Source: JAWVFM01 sp963771655
GTDB taxonomy: Bacteria > Actinomycetota > Thermoleophilia > Solirubrobacterales > 70-9
Reading direction: 5' to 3'
DNA: 64,000 nt
NCBI GenBank assembly: GCA_963771655.1
Contig: CAVYUG010000002.1
Location: 124,001-188,000, forward strand
How positions within the stretch are numbered: position 1 is the stretch's first letter; each line of letters starts with the position of its first letter. Of this stretch, positions 53,413 through 60,851 are shown piece after piece. The notes beneath the pieces are model-generated. The model worked only from the letters and a program-made list of their open reading frames with translations. It searched no databases and was not told the DNA's origin. The position numbers were made by a program, and so were the translations under genes.

Positions 53413-54311
53413 GCGACCGGCCGCTCATCTTCGTCGGCGGCACAGGCCGCTCCGGCACCCACGTGATCTCCCGGCTGCTCGGCCGGCATCCGACTCTCGC
53501 CGACGTCCCGATCGAGTCGCGCTTCCACTGCCACGGTCCGAAGGGCTTCCCCGACCTGCTCGGCGGCCGGGTGCAGGTCTCCGACTTCGTCTGGAAGCTG
53601 CGCCAGTTCTGGTGGCATCGCGTCCGCAGGGAGGACCTCGAACCGCGTGGCCTCTACAACGTCTGCACGAGGCGGCGCTTCGACGACGCGGTCGCGGCCT
53701 TCGAGGGGGCCTACGAGGCCGATCCGCGTGAGGCCTGCCGCCGGCTCTTCACCGAGCTCCTCTATCCGGTCGCCGACGAGCTCGGGCGGCCCGGCCTCGT
53801 CGAGATGAGCTCGCACAACGTCAGGGAGGCGCCGGTCCTCGAGGACCTCTTCCCTCACGCCCGGTTCATCCACGTCTTCCGCGACGGTCGCGACGTCGCC
53901 TCGTCGATCACGACGAAGACGTGGGGGCCCGACCGGCTCGCCGGGGCGATCGATTGGTGGGCCGAGCGGATGAGGGCGATCGACGCCGGGGTCAGCCGCG
54001 ACGACGCGACGCCCGAGCGGTTCCACACCCTGCTCCTCGACGACCTCGTCGAGCGCGATCGCGAGGCGACCTACGAGAGGCTCCTCGCCTTCTGCGAGAT
54101 CGACGATGCGACGGCGATGCGCGCGTACTTCGACGAGGAGATGAGCCCGAGCGCGGCGAACCTGGGCCGCTGGCGCCGCGGGCTGGGCTCCGTGGGCGTG
54201 TGGAGGGTCGAGCGCCGGTACCGGCGCACCCTCGACGCGCTCGCGCGCGAGGGCAACCATGCGGCCCCGGCGTTGCTCGCGGCCGTCGATCAGTCGCCCT
54301 CTCCTTCGTGA
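53409..54311 (+). CDS. Sulfotransferase family protein (PAPS-dependent), tandem copy 2
   Basis: A 300-residue paralogue of the preceding gene with the same two PAPS motifs, FVGGTGRSGTHVISRLLGRH (about residues 8-27) and RFIHVFRDGRDVASS (about 151-165). Shared features include ESRFHCHGPKGFPDLLGG near the start and NLGRWRRGLG near the end, matching RANQGRWRRGIT in the first copy. It starts at GTG 53409, overlapping the previous stop by GTGA, and its own stop overlaps the glycosyltransferase start the same way. The three are translated as a unit. The divergence of the two copies suggests different acceptor sites. Confidence 0.85.
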   Translation: MSDRPLIFVGGTGRSGTHVISRLLGRHPTLADVPIESRFHCHGPKGFPDLLGGRVQVSDFVWKLRQFWWHRVRREDLEPRGLYNVCTRRRFDDAVAAFEGAYEADPREACRRLFTELLYPVADELGRPGLVEMSSHNVREAPVLEDLFPHARFIHVFRDGRDVASSITTKTWGPDRLAGAIDWWAERMRAIDAGVSRDDATPERFHTLLLDDLVERDREATYERLLAFCEIDDATAMRAYFDEEMSPSAANLGRWRRGLGSVGVWRVERRYRRTLDALAREGNHAAPALLAAVDQSPSPS

Positions 54312-55846
54312 GCCGGGTCCTCTTCTTCACGTCGAACGGCACCGGGCTCGGCCACCTGACGCGCTCGATGGCGATCGCCCAGCGGCTCGAGGGCCGCCTT
54401 GAGCCGCTCGTCTTCACGCTCTCGGCCGCAGCGCCCGTGGTGCGCGAGCAGGGCTTTCCGGTCGAGTTCGCGGCCTCCTACCGCACGCCCTGCGCGGGAA
54501 CGGAATGGCGCTGGTCGCGGCGCCTTCGCGGCCGCGCCCGGGCGGCGATCGCCGAGGCGGACCCGGCGCTCGTCGTCTTCGACGGTGCTCATCCCTACCT
54601 CGGCTTCCTCGACGCGCTTCGCGCGGAGCGCGGCGTCCGCTCGGTGTGGTGCCGGCGCGCGATGTGGAAGCCCGGCGCCAACCTCGCGGCGCTCCCGCGC
54701 GCGGCGGCGTTCGACGCCGTCCTCGAGCCGGGCGAGATCGCCGCCACGGCCGATCGCGGCCCCACCGTCGCTCGCCGTGGCGAGGCCCACGCCGTGGGCC
54801 CCATCGTCTATCTCGACCGATCCGATCTCCTGCCTCGCGCAGAGGCGGAGCGTGAGCTCGGCCTCGAGCCGGGGCGCACGAACGTGCTCGTGGCGCTCGG
54901 GCAGGGCCCGGAGGTGGCCGAGGCGACGCGGCGCTGTATCGAGCACCTCGCCGGCCGCGAGGTGCAAGTGGCGGCGCTGCGGTCGGCGGGGCCGGCCCCG
55001 CGCGGCAGCGGGACCGGCCTCGCCGACCCTGTCGTGCACCTGCGGGCCACCTACCCCATGAGCCGCTACTACGCGGCGTTCGATATGGCGGTCTCCGCTG
55101 CCGGCTACAACGCCTTTCACGAGCTGATCGCCCTCGGGGTGCCGGCGCTCTTCGTGCCGATGACGCGCGAGACCGACGACCAGGCCGCCCGCGCGCGCTA
55201 CGCCGCGTCGGCGGGCCTCGGCCGCGCGGTCGCTTCACCCGAGGCCGCCGGCCTCGAGCGCGAGCTCGACGCGCTGCTCGAAGCCGAGGTTCGCGACGGG
55301 ATCGCCTCGAGGCTGGCCTCGGAGCCTCCCGCAGATGGCGCCCGCGAGGCGGCCGACTGGCTCGTGGCGCTCGCGGACGAGCGGCCCGCGGCGCGAGGGG
55401 CCGGCGGCACGGGCCGGAACTGGCACCTGCCCGGCGGCTCCCCGAAGGAGGCGCTCGAGTTCCTCGGTCGCGTCCCGCGCGGCGCGGCCGCGCTCGCGAA
55501 GCAGCTCGTGGTCTCGCCCCGACCGCCGCGCACCGTCATGCTCGCCCTCGGGCTCGACGGTCCCGACCTTTCGAACCACGTCAGGGCGGCGCTCGGCCGC
55601 ACGCCCGACCCACCGGACCGCGTGCTCGTGATCACCGACTCGCTCGACTTCGCGCCGCTGCGCGAGCTCGGCGTGGGCTACGAGCACGTTCCCGCCGAGG
55701 GTGAGGCGCAGCCGCGCCTCGCGGGTGGCGACTACGATTCATTTCTGCGCAGGCGCATAGCGCTGATCCTCGCCGAGCGGCCCCGGCCCCGGCGAACGAT
55801 CGCGGTCGGCACGGCCGATGAAGCGGCTCTGCAAGCCGCGATCTGA
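54308..55846 (+). CDS. MurG-like glycosyltransferase (GT-B fold) with extra C-terminal domain
   Basis: A 512-residue protein starting at GTG 54308. The first 370 residues look like a GT-B enzyme: VLFFTSNGTGLGHLTRSMAI is the MurG-type N-terminal loop; VLVALGQGPE begins the nucleotide-sugar domain; and FDMAVSAAGYNAFHELIALG followed by VPALFVPM is the donor-binding segment typical of the GT28/MurG group. The last 110 residues (from about 400; PPRTVMLALGLDGPDLSNHV, DRVLVITDSLDFAPLRELGV) look like a separate alpha/beta domain with a possible nucleotide-binding character. No membrane helix. Donor and acceptor are unknown. Confidence 0.78.
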   Translation: MSRVLFFTSNGTGLGHLTRSMAIAQRLEGRLEPLVFTLSAAAPVVREQGFPVEFAASYRTPCAGTEWRWSRRLRGRARAAIAEADPALVVFDGAHPYLGFLDALRAERGVRSVWCRRAMWKPGANLAALPRAAAFDAVLEPGEIAATADRGPTVARRGEAHAVGPIVYLDRSDLLPRAEAERELGLEPGRTNVLVALGQGPEVAEATRRCIEHLAGREVQVAALRSAGPAPRGSGTGLADPVVHLRATYPMSRYYAAFDMAVSAAGYNAFHELIALGVPALFVPMTRETDDQAARARYAASAGLGRAVASPEAAGLERELDALLEAEVRDGIASRLASEPPADGAREAADWLVALADERPAARGAGGTGRNWHLPGGSPKEALEFLGRVPRGAAALAKQLVVSPRPPRTVMLALGLDGPDLSNHVRAALGRTPDPPDRVLVITDSLDFAPLRELGVGYEHVPAEGEAQPRLAGGDYDSFLRRRIALILAERPRPRRTIAVGTADEAALQAAI

Positions 55847-55862
55847 TCTTCCGCGGGGCGTA

Positions 55863-55906
55863 CCCTTGCGCGATCTAAATGGCTAGCTCCGAAAGAGGCG
55901 CAAGGG
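55863..55906 (+). other. Inverted repeat upstream of the third sulfotransferase gene
   Basis: Arms CCCTTGCGC (55863-55871) and GCGCAAGGG (55898-55906), 9 bp each and perfect, are separated by 26 bp. They lie in the 115-bp gap between the glycosyltransferase and the third sulfotransferase, with no T-tract. It could be an operator or an mRNA hairpin. No clear promoter was identified in the gap. Confidence 0.4.
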
Positions 55907-55961
55907 CGCCGAAAGGGGCCCGCAAGTTATTCACGAATGACCGAAGCGGCCCAGGCGATCC

Positions 55962-56831
55962 ATGAGTCCGAGGCGTCAGTCGAACGGCGCGGGCGTCGGC
56001 GCGCTTCCGAACCTGGTCGTGATCGGGGCGCAGAAATGCGGCACCAGCGGCCTGCACTACTACCTGAGCCTCCATCCGGAGATCTCGATGTCGCGCCCGA
56101 AGGAGCTCAACTTCTTCATCGAGGAGCGCAACTGGCCGCGCGGCCTCGACTGGTACCGGCGCCACTTCGATCCCGCCGCGCGCGTGCGGGGCGAGTCGTC
56201 GCCGAACTACACGGCGTACCCCCAGCACGAGGGCGTGCCGGAGCGCATGCACGACCTCCTTCCGGAAGCGAGGCTCATCTACCTGGTGCGCGACCCGCTC
56301 GAGCGCATCGCGGCGCACTGGGTCCACAACTACGCCAAGCGCCGTGAGCGCGGGACCCTCCGCGAGACCCTCACGCACCCGCAGACCTCCTACATCGAGC
56401 GGAGCCGCTACCACATGCAGATCGAGCGGTTCCTGCGCTTCTACGACCGCGAGCGGGTGCTCGTCATCGAGCAGAACGACCTCCGCGGCGAACGGGAGGC
56501 GACGCTGCGGTCGGTCTTCGAGTTCGCCGGGGTGGACCCCGAGTTCACGCATCCGCGCTTCTCCGACGAGCGCCACCAAACGTCGCGCAAGATGCGCTCG
56601 TCGCGGCTCGCCATACGCCTCGAGCGGGCGAGCCGCAGCCGCGGCGGCAAGTTGCTCCCGTCGAGCCTGTGGCTCGGGCTCGACGCCCTGCTGCCCCTGC
56701 GGCGGCCGATCGATCGTCCTGACGTCCGCGCGGCGCTCGGCGCCGAGGACCTCGAGCTCTTGCGCTCCGACGCGGAGCGATTGCGCGAGCTCACCGGCCG
56801 TGACTTCGAGCACTGGTCGATTTGGCGGTGA
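55962..56831 (+). CDS. Sulfotransferase family protein (heparan-sulfate type), third of the locus
   Basis: A 289-residue PAPS-dependent sulfotransferase of a different subfamily from the pair upstream. The 5'-phosphosulfate loop is NLVVIGAQKCGTSGLHYYLS (residues about 17-36), followed by HPEISMSRPKELNFF, typical of N-deacetylase/sulfotransferase and heparan 3-O-sulfotransferase relatives. The 3'-phosphate site is IYLVRDPLERIAAHW (about 106-120). The C-terminal substrate region has FEFAGVDPEFTHPRFSDE. ATG 55962. The stop overlaps the flippase start by GTGA. Probable acceptor is a surface polysaccharide or glycolipid. Confidence 0.88.
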   Translation: MSPRRQSNGAGVGALPNLVVIGAQKCGTSGLHYYLSLHPEISMSRPKELNFFIEERNWPRGLDWYRRHFDPAARVRGESSPNYTAYPQHEGVPERMHDLLPEARLIYLVRDPLERIAAHWVHNYAKRRERGTLRETLTHPQTSYIERSRYHMQIERFLRFYDRERVLVIEQNDLRGEREATLRSVFEFAGVDPEFTHPRFSDERHQTSRKMRSSRLAIRLERASRSRGGKLLPSSLWLGLDALLPLRRPIDRPDVRAALGAEDLELLRSDAERLRELTGRDFEHWSIWR

Positions 56832-59038
56832 GCCCCGGCAACGGCAAGGGGAAGGGCTCGAACCGCAAGGGCGGCAATCGCAAGGGCGGGAACCGCAAGG
56901 GCGGCGGGAAGAAGGGCAAGGGCAAGCGGAAGGGCAAGAAGGTCGTCGTCGACTCGACGGCGGCGGCGCTCGGGGCGAAGCTGGCGCGGAACAGCGGCCT
57001 TCAGGGCATCTCGCTGATCGTCTCGAACGTCCTCCATGCGCTCGCGGTCTTCTACGTGGCGCGGAAGCTCGGGCCGTCCGACCTCGGTTCGTACACGCTG
57101 CTGCTCTTCCTCTCGGGGTCGATCACCCAGGTCTTCCACCTGTTCTCGAAGCCCGGGACCCTTCGCCGCGTCTTCGGCCAGGCCGATGACGACGACGCCG
57201 GCGCCGAGGGTGACTTCGACACCGGCGACGACGCCAGCGTGCAGTCCGAGACACCACAGAAGAGCCTCGGCATCGGAATCATCTGGGTGGCCCTCCTGGG
57301 GCTGATCGGTGCCGGGTTGACGATCATCTTCCGAGCGCCGATCGCCCAGGTCCTGCTCGGCGGCGCCGACTCGAATCAACAGGAGCTCGTGATGTGGGCG
57401 GGCATCCTCGGCGGCGTCGGCGCGATCTTCAAGCTCACGGAGATCATCATCTGGTTCGAGGGGCGCGGCTGGACCTACGTGATCATCGATGCCATGCGCC
57501 CGACCCTGAACCTGGTCTTCATGGCCTATCTGATCTCCAAGGGCCGTGGGGTGGAGGGAGCGATCATGGGCGCCGCGATCGGCACCTCGATCGCAACGCT
57601 CATGAGCATCGTCGTGCTGGTGCGGAGCTTCGAGCTCGGCTTCGAGGTCCGCGAGGTCGGCCTGATCGTCCAGCGCGGCATCGGGCGGATGCCGATCGCG
57701 ATGTCGATGTTCACGATTCAGAACGCCGACGGCTTCCTGCTCTCCCGCTTCGTCGACCACAAGCAGCTCGGCTACTACCAGCTCGCCCAGAAGCTCGGGT
57801 TCATCGTCTCGTTCCTGCCGCAGGGCTTCCGGATCGCGCTGCGACCGCTGAGGAAGACGGCGATGTTCCAGGCGGTGCGCGACCAGTACGGCTCCGCGGT
57901 CGCCAAGGGCCAGCTCCTCATCTACTTCATCCTGATCGCGATCTTCGCGATCCTCGCGATGGTGCTGGGCGGCGAGCTCCTGATCAGCGTCGGCGGCAGC
58001 CAGTACCAGGCGGCTGCGCCGCTGATCCCGCTGACGGCGGCGATGATGACCATGCCGGCGCTCTTCCGGACGGTGAACGGCCAGTCGTTCTTCCCGCACA
58101 AGCGGGCCTGGTTCATCGGCTGCGTGATCTTCGCCGCGCTGAGCTTCGTCGGCTGGATGTTCCTGCTGGTGCCGCGCTTCGGGATCGTCGGCACACCGAT
58201 CGCCTCGCTCCTCGGCTTCGGCATCCCCTCGGCGTTCCTGTTCATCAAGAACCAGCGCGGCAAGGGGCGGATGGAGTTCCGCTACGGCGCGGTCCTCGGC
58301 GCGATCGGGCTGGCGACGGCGGTCTCCGTGTTCTTCGCCTTCGTCCACCCGTCAGACAAGTGGCTGCAGACGATCGAGATCGTGATCCTGCTCGGCCTCT
58401 GGCTCATCGCGCTGCCGCTGACCGGCATCGTGCCCAAGCAGCACCGCCGGGCCCTCCTCGAGATCGCCAAGGGCTTCGTCAGGCGGGGGCCGCAGGGCTT
58501 CAACCGGCACCGCGGCCTGAGGGCGCTCACGGCGAAGAACCGCGAGAAGCTCCGTCGCGCGGTCGTGGACAAGATCCCGGTCGAGGTGCTGACCGCGGCT
58601 GGGAAGGAGGGGCCGAGCGCGGGCGCCATCGCGGGTAACGGGGCGGGCGCGAACGGCGGTGGCTCGGGCGGTCGCGGAGGCGGGCGCACGGCGCTCTTGA
58701 CGCGGCGCCGCAGGGCACAGGTCACGAGCCTCACCAACCGCCAGGCCGCGCAGCTCGTCCGGATCCTGCGACGCGTGGGCCGCAAGGGCGGGATGCAGCT
58801 CGACGGCCCAACCGAATACGACGCGCGAATCGCCAAGTTCGTCTTCGGGGATGCCCCGACGGCGGCCCGCAGCGCGACGATGCGGAGCCTGATCGCCGCG
58901 GGCGCCGACTCGAAGGACCTCCACAAGCTCGAGGAGCTCTCGAGCTACCTGGCGAAGGCGCCAAAGCACGCCTGGGACGGCCAGCGCCGCCGGCGCAAGG
59001 TGCCGGTGAGGATCCCCGTGCGGGTCCGCCGCAGCTAG
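56828..59038 (+). CDS. MOP-superfamily polysaccharide flippase (Wzx-like) with long polar ends
   Basis: A 736-residue membrane protein. The core (about 45-540) has 12-14 helices and the typical opening ISLIVSNVLHALAVFYVARK followed by LGPSDLGSYTLLLFLSG, then the AQKLGFIVSFLPQGF segment of MOP exporters, which flip lipid-linked oligosaccharides. The N-terminal 40 residues are a Gly/Lys/Arg/Asn repeat region (NRKGGNRKGGNRKGGGKKG). An acidic loop (about residues 122-140; ADDDDAGAEGDFD) lies between helices. The C-terminal 200 residues are soluble, with a Gly-rich linker and basic ends. GTG 56828 is chosen for the GTGA overlap; TTG 56822 is an alternative. Confidence 0.85.
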   Translation: MSPGNGKGKGSNRKGGNRKGGNRKGGGKKGKGKRKGKKVVVDSTAAALGAKLARNSGLQGISLIVSNVLHALAVFYVARKLGPSDLGSYTLLLFLSGSITQVFHLFSKPGTLRRVFGQADDDDAGAEGDFDTGDDASVQSETPQKSLGIGIIWVALLGLIGAGLTIIFRAPIAQVLLGGADSNQQELVMWAGILGGVGAIFKLTEIIIWFEGRGWTYVIIDAMRPTLNLVFMAYLISKGRGVEGAIMGAAIGTSIATLMSIVVLVRSFELGFEVREVGLIVQRGIGRMPIAMSMFTIQNADGFLLSRFVDHKQLGYYQLAQKLGFIVSFLPQGFRIALRPLRKTAMFQAVRDQYGSAVAKGQLLIYFILIAIFAILAMVLGGELLISVGGSQYQAAAPLIPLTAAMMTMPALFRTVNGQSFFPHKRAWFIGCVIFAALSFVGWMFLLVPRFGIVGTPIASLLGFGIPSAFLFIKNQRGKGRMEFRYGAVLGAIGLATAVSVFFAFVHPSDKWLQTIEIVILLGLWLIALPLTGIVPKQHRRALLEIAKGFVRRGPQGFNRHRGLRALTAKNREKLRRAVVDKIPVEVLTAAGKEGPSAGAIAGNGAGANGGGSGGRGGGRTALLTRRRRAQVTSLTNRQAAQLVRILRRVGRKGGMQLDGPTEYDARIAKFVFGDAPTAARSATMRSLIAAGADSKDLHKLEELSSYLAKAPKHAWDGQRRRRKVPVRIPVRVRRS

Positions 59039-59583
59039 TCGGGGAGCCGCGTGCGGCGGATCACGATGCGGTCGGGCTCGACCGCGACCTCGACCTCCCT
59101 GTGGCCGGCCCAGTGCTCCGCGTAGACGGGGTCGTCGGCGATCGCGGGGTCGAGCCAGAGGCCGTAGCCCTCGTCATCGCCGTGGTCGAAGGTGCCCTCC
59201 ATCGCGGCGCCGGGACGCTTCGAGCGGCCGCGACCTCCGCGGCGCCGGCGGCGGCGCTTCGGCTTCTCCTCGCCGTCCTCGCCGTCCTCCCTCTCCTCGT
59301 CGTCGCCGTCGTCGCGCCCCTCCTCGCCCTCTTCCTCCTCTTCCTCGTCCTCCTCGCCGTCGTCCTCCTCGGCCATCGTCGCCTCGATCTCGGCCTCGAT
59401 CTCGTCGCGGAGGTCAAGCTCGGCGTCGGACTCGTCGTCGGCGCTCAGCTCGTGGCGGCGCCGGAACTCACGCAATTCAGACGTCGAGACATCCAGCTGA
59501 TGCGCGATCCACGCGTCGGTGCGCCCCTGGCGCACCCAGGCGCGGATCTGGTTCAGTTGTGAGCGAAGGGGCTTGCGGGCCAT
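59035..59583 (-). CDS. Putative DNA-binding protein with helix-turn-helix and acidic/basic low-complexity middle
   Basis: A 182-residue protein. Residues 1-48 form a small helical domain with a helix-turn-helix look (SQLNQIRAWVRQGRTDAWIA, HQLDVSTSELREFRRRHELS). Residues about 50-105 are almost entirely acidic, followed by a basic patch (KPKRRRRRRGGRGRSKRP, about 106-123). The C-terminal 55 residues appear folded (GYGLWLDPAIADDPVYAEHW, VEPDRIVIRR). No family name is recognised; the C-terminal segment is probably conserved in related bacteria. It is convergent with the flippase, with a 4-bp overlap of stops. Confidence 0.7.
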   Translation of the reverse strand: MARKPLRSQLNQIRAWVRQGRTDAWIAHQLDVSTSELREFRRRHELSADDESDAELDLRDEIEAEIEATMAEEDDGEEDEEEEEEGEEGRDDGDDEEREDGEDGEEKPKRRRRRRGGRGRSKRPGAAMEGTFDHGDDEGYGLWLDPAIADDPVYAEHWAGHREVEVAVEPDRIVIRRTRLPD

Positions 59584-59748
59584 GTGATGCCGGTCGGGGT
59601 CCCCGCCGGGCGGCGGATGCTAACCAACCGCGTGGCCGGTTCGGTTTTGGGGGGGCGCGTCGGATCGTCGTGAGTGAGTAACCTAGAGAGCGGGTAGGTA
59701 ATACGCCGCGGGCAGTGGGCCGTGGCAACAATCTCGAATGGAGGCGAG

Positions 59749-59985
59749 ATGCTCGTCCTCACTCGCAAGACGAATCAAAGCATCATGATCGGCGACGACA
59801 TCGAGGTCACCGTCCTCGCTGTCGCGCGCGACAAGATCAGGCTCGGGATCACCGCTCCCCGCGAGGTGCCGGTCTACAGGCGCGAGGTCTATCTATCGAT
59901 CAAGGGTGAGGGCGGTGACGACGTCGAGCGGGAAACCCGCGAGCGGGTGGAGGCTGCGCTCGGCACCCTCGCAGAGGGCGACTAG
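59749..59985 (+). CDS. csrA: Carbon storage regulator CsrA
   Basis: CsrA is a small dimeric RNA-binding protein that binds GGA motifs in mRNA leaders and controls translation, often of motility and metabolism genes. The 78-residue protein MLVLTRKTNQSIMIGDDIEV matches the family from its first residue. The RNA-binding strand ends LGITAPREVPVYRREVYLSI contain the conserved Arg of the VPVHR-like motif. ATG 59749 has GGAGG 6 nt upstream; an in-frame extension upstream is not supported. CsrA is uncommon in Actinomycetota and often linked to flagella; no flagellar gene is in this window. The 165-bp gap upstream has no identified promoter. Confidence 0.95.
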   Translation: MLVLTRKTNQSIMIGDDIEVTVLAVARDKIRLGITAPREVPVYRREVYLSIKGEGGDDVERETRERVEAALGTLAEGD

Positions 59986-60015
59986 GCGAGACGATCGCGA
60001 AACCGAAGCGCCCGC

Positions 60016-60255
60016 CTAGCCGATGAGCCAGGCGAGCATCTCGAACATCACGACGATGACGACCACCACGGTCGCCGCGAGCGCGAGGAAGAGGACGCCG
60101 AATCGGACCTTCCCCTTCTGCTCGTTCGCGCTCATCGTGCGGGCCCGCGACCTCGCCGCCGCCCGGTGACGCAGCTGCTGGCGGCGCTTCCGCTCGAGTG
60201 CGGCCTCCTCCTCGAAGGCGAGCTCGAAGTCCGAGATCGTCTGCTGCATCCTCAT
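60016..60255 (-). CDS. Small tail-anchored membrane protein, 79 aa
   Basis: From ATG 60255 (MRMQQTISDFELAFEEEAAL) the protein has an acidic then basic N-terminal helix (residues about 12-45; ERKRRQQLRHRAAARSRART) and one C-terminal membrane helix (about 50-78; FGVLFLALAATVVVVIVVMF). ATG 60249 and a TTG at 60264 are alternative starts. The topology suggests a cytoplasmic domain anchored at its C-terminus. No known family is recognised. It overlaps nothing and is 12 bp from the nuclease-like gene on the same strand, possibly cotranscribed. Confidence 0.6.
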   Translation of the reverse strand: MRMQQTISDFELAFEEEAALERKRRQQLRHRAAARSRARTMSANEQKGKVRFGVLFLALAATVVVVIVVMFEMLAWLIG

Positions 60256-60267
60256 CGTTAGCAAACC

Positions 60268-60774
60268 CTAGCAATGCCCCCACAACCCCACGCCACGCCG
60301 TCCAGCCTTGGCGGCCAGGCGTGCGAAGAGCCGCGCGTGGCTGGTGTTGGGCGGGTATGGAAGCGGCCGCGCGTAGCCGCGCCGCATGAGCTCGGCGTTG
60401 ACGAAGCGCCGCCCGGCGTAGATGTAGGCGAGGAGGCGCCCGTAGTCGTCGCGGCGCTCGCGGTCGAAGACGAGCCGGACCGTGCGGCCGTCGACGAGCT
60501 CGTGATCGAACGCACTTGCGCGCGGCCCGCCGCACTGCACGGGCGTGCCGGGCTTGACGGTCTCGGGCGTGTCGATGCCGATGTAGCGCACGTACTCGGT
60601 GGCCCCGTCGAGCCGGACGAGCGCGGTGTCGCCGTCGACGGCGCGGATCACCTTCGCCTTCACGTCTCTGGGAAGCGCCTCGGCGTCAAGCGAGCCGCGG
60701 TCCGCTGAGCCGCCGCCGAGGGCGCATCCACCCATGAGGGCAGCGAGGGGGAGGAGGGCCAGCCGCGATCGCAT
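60268..60774 (-). CDS. Thermonuclease (SNase-like) family lipoprotein
   Basis: A 168-residue protein with a lipoprotein signal (LLPLAALMGGCALGGG, lipobox MGGC at about residues 14-17). The SNase OB-fold domain follows: DVKAKVIRAVDGDTALVRLD, the active-site block YVRYIGIDTPETVKPG with conserved Arg and Asp/Glu, the second Arg in RRDDYGRLLAYIY, and FVNAELMRRGYA with the terminal KAGRRGVGLWGHC. Staphylococcal-type nucleases degrade DNA and RNA using calcium; this one would act outside the membrane, anchored by lipid. The catalytic residues appear present. GC-rich and typical of its neighbours. Confidence 0.9.
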   Translation of the reverse strand: MRSRLALLPLAALMGGCALGGGSADRGSLDAEALPRDVKAKVIRAVDGDTALVRLDGATEYVRYIGIDTPETVKPGTPVQCGGPRASAFDHELVDGRTVRLVFDRERRDDYGRLLAYIYAGRRFVNAELMRRGYARPLPYPPNTSHARLFARLAAKAGRRGVGLWGHC

Positions 60775-60851
60775 CCTCCCAGTGTCGCCGGTGATTTCAC
60801 ACGCGTGACACGCAATTCGCGCGGACTTGCGGATACGCTACGGACGGCAGG

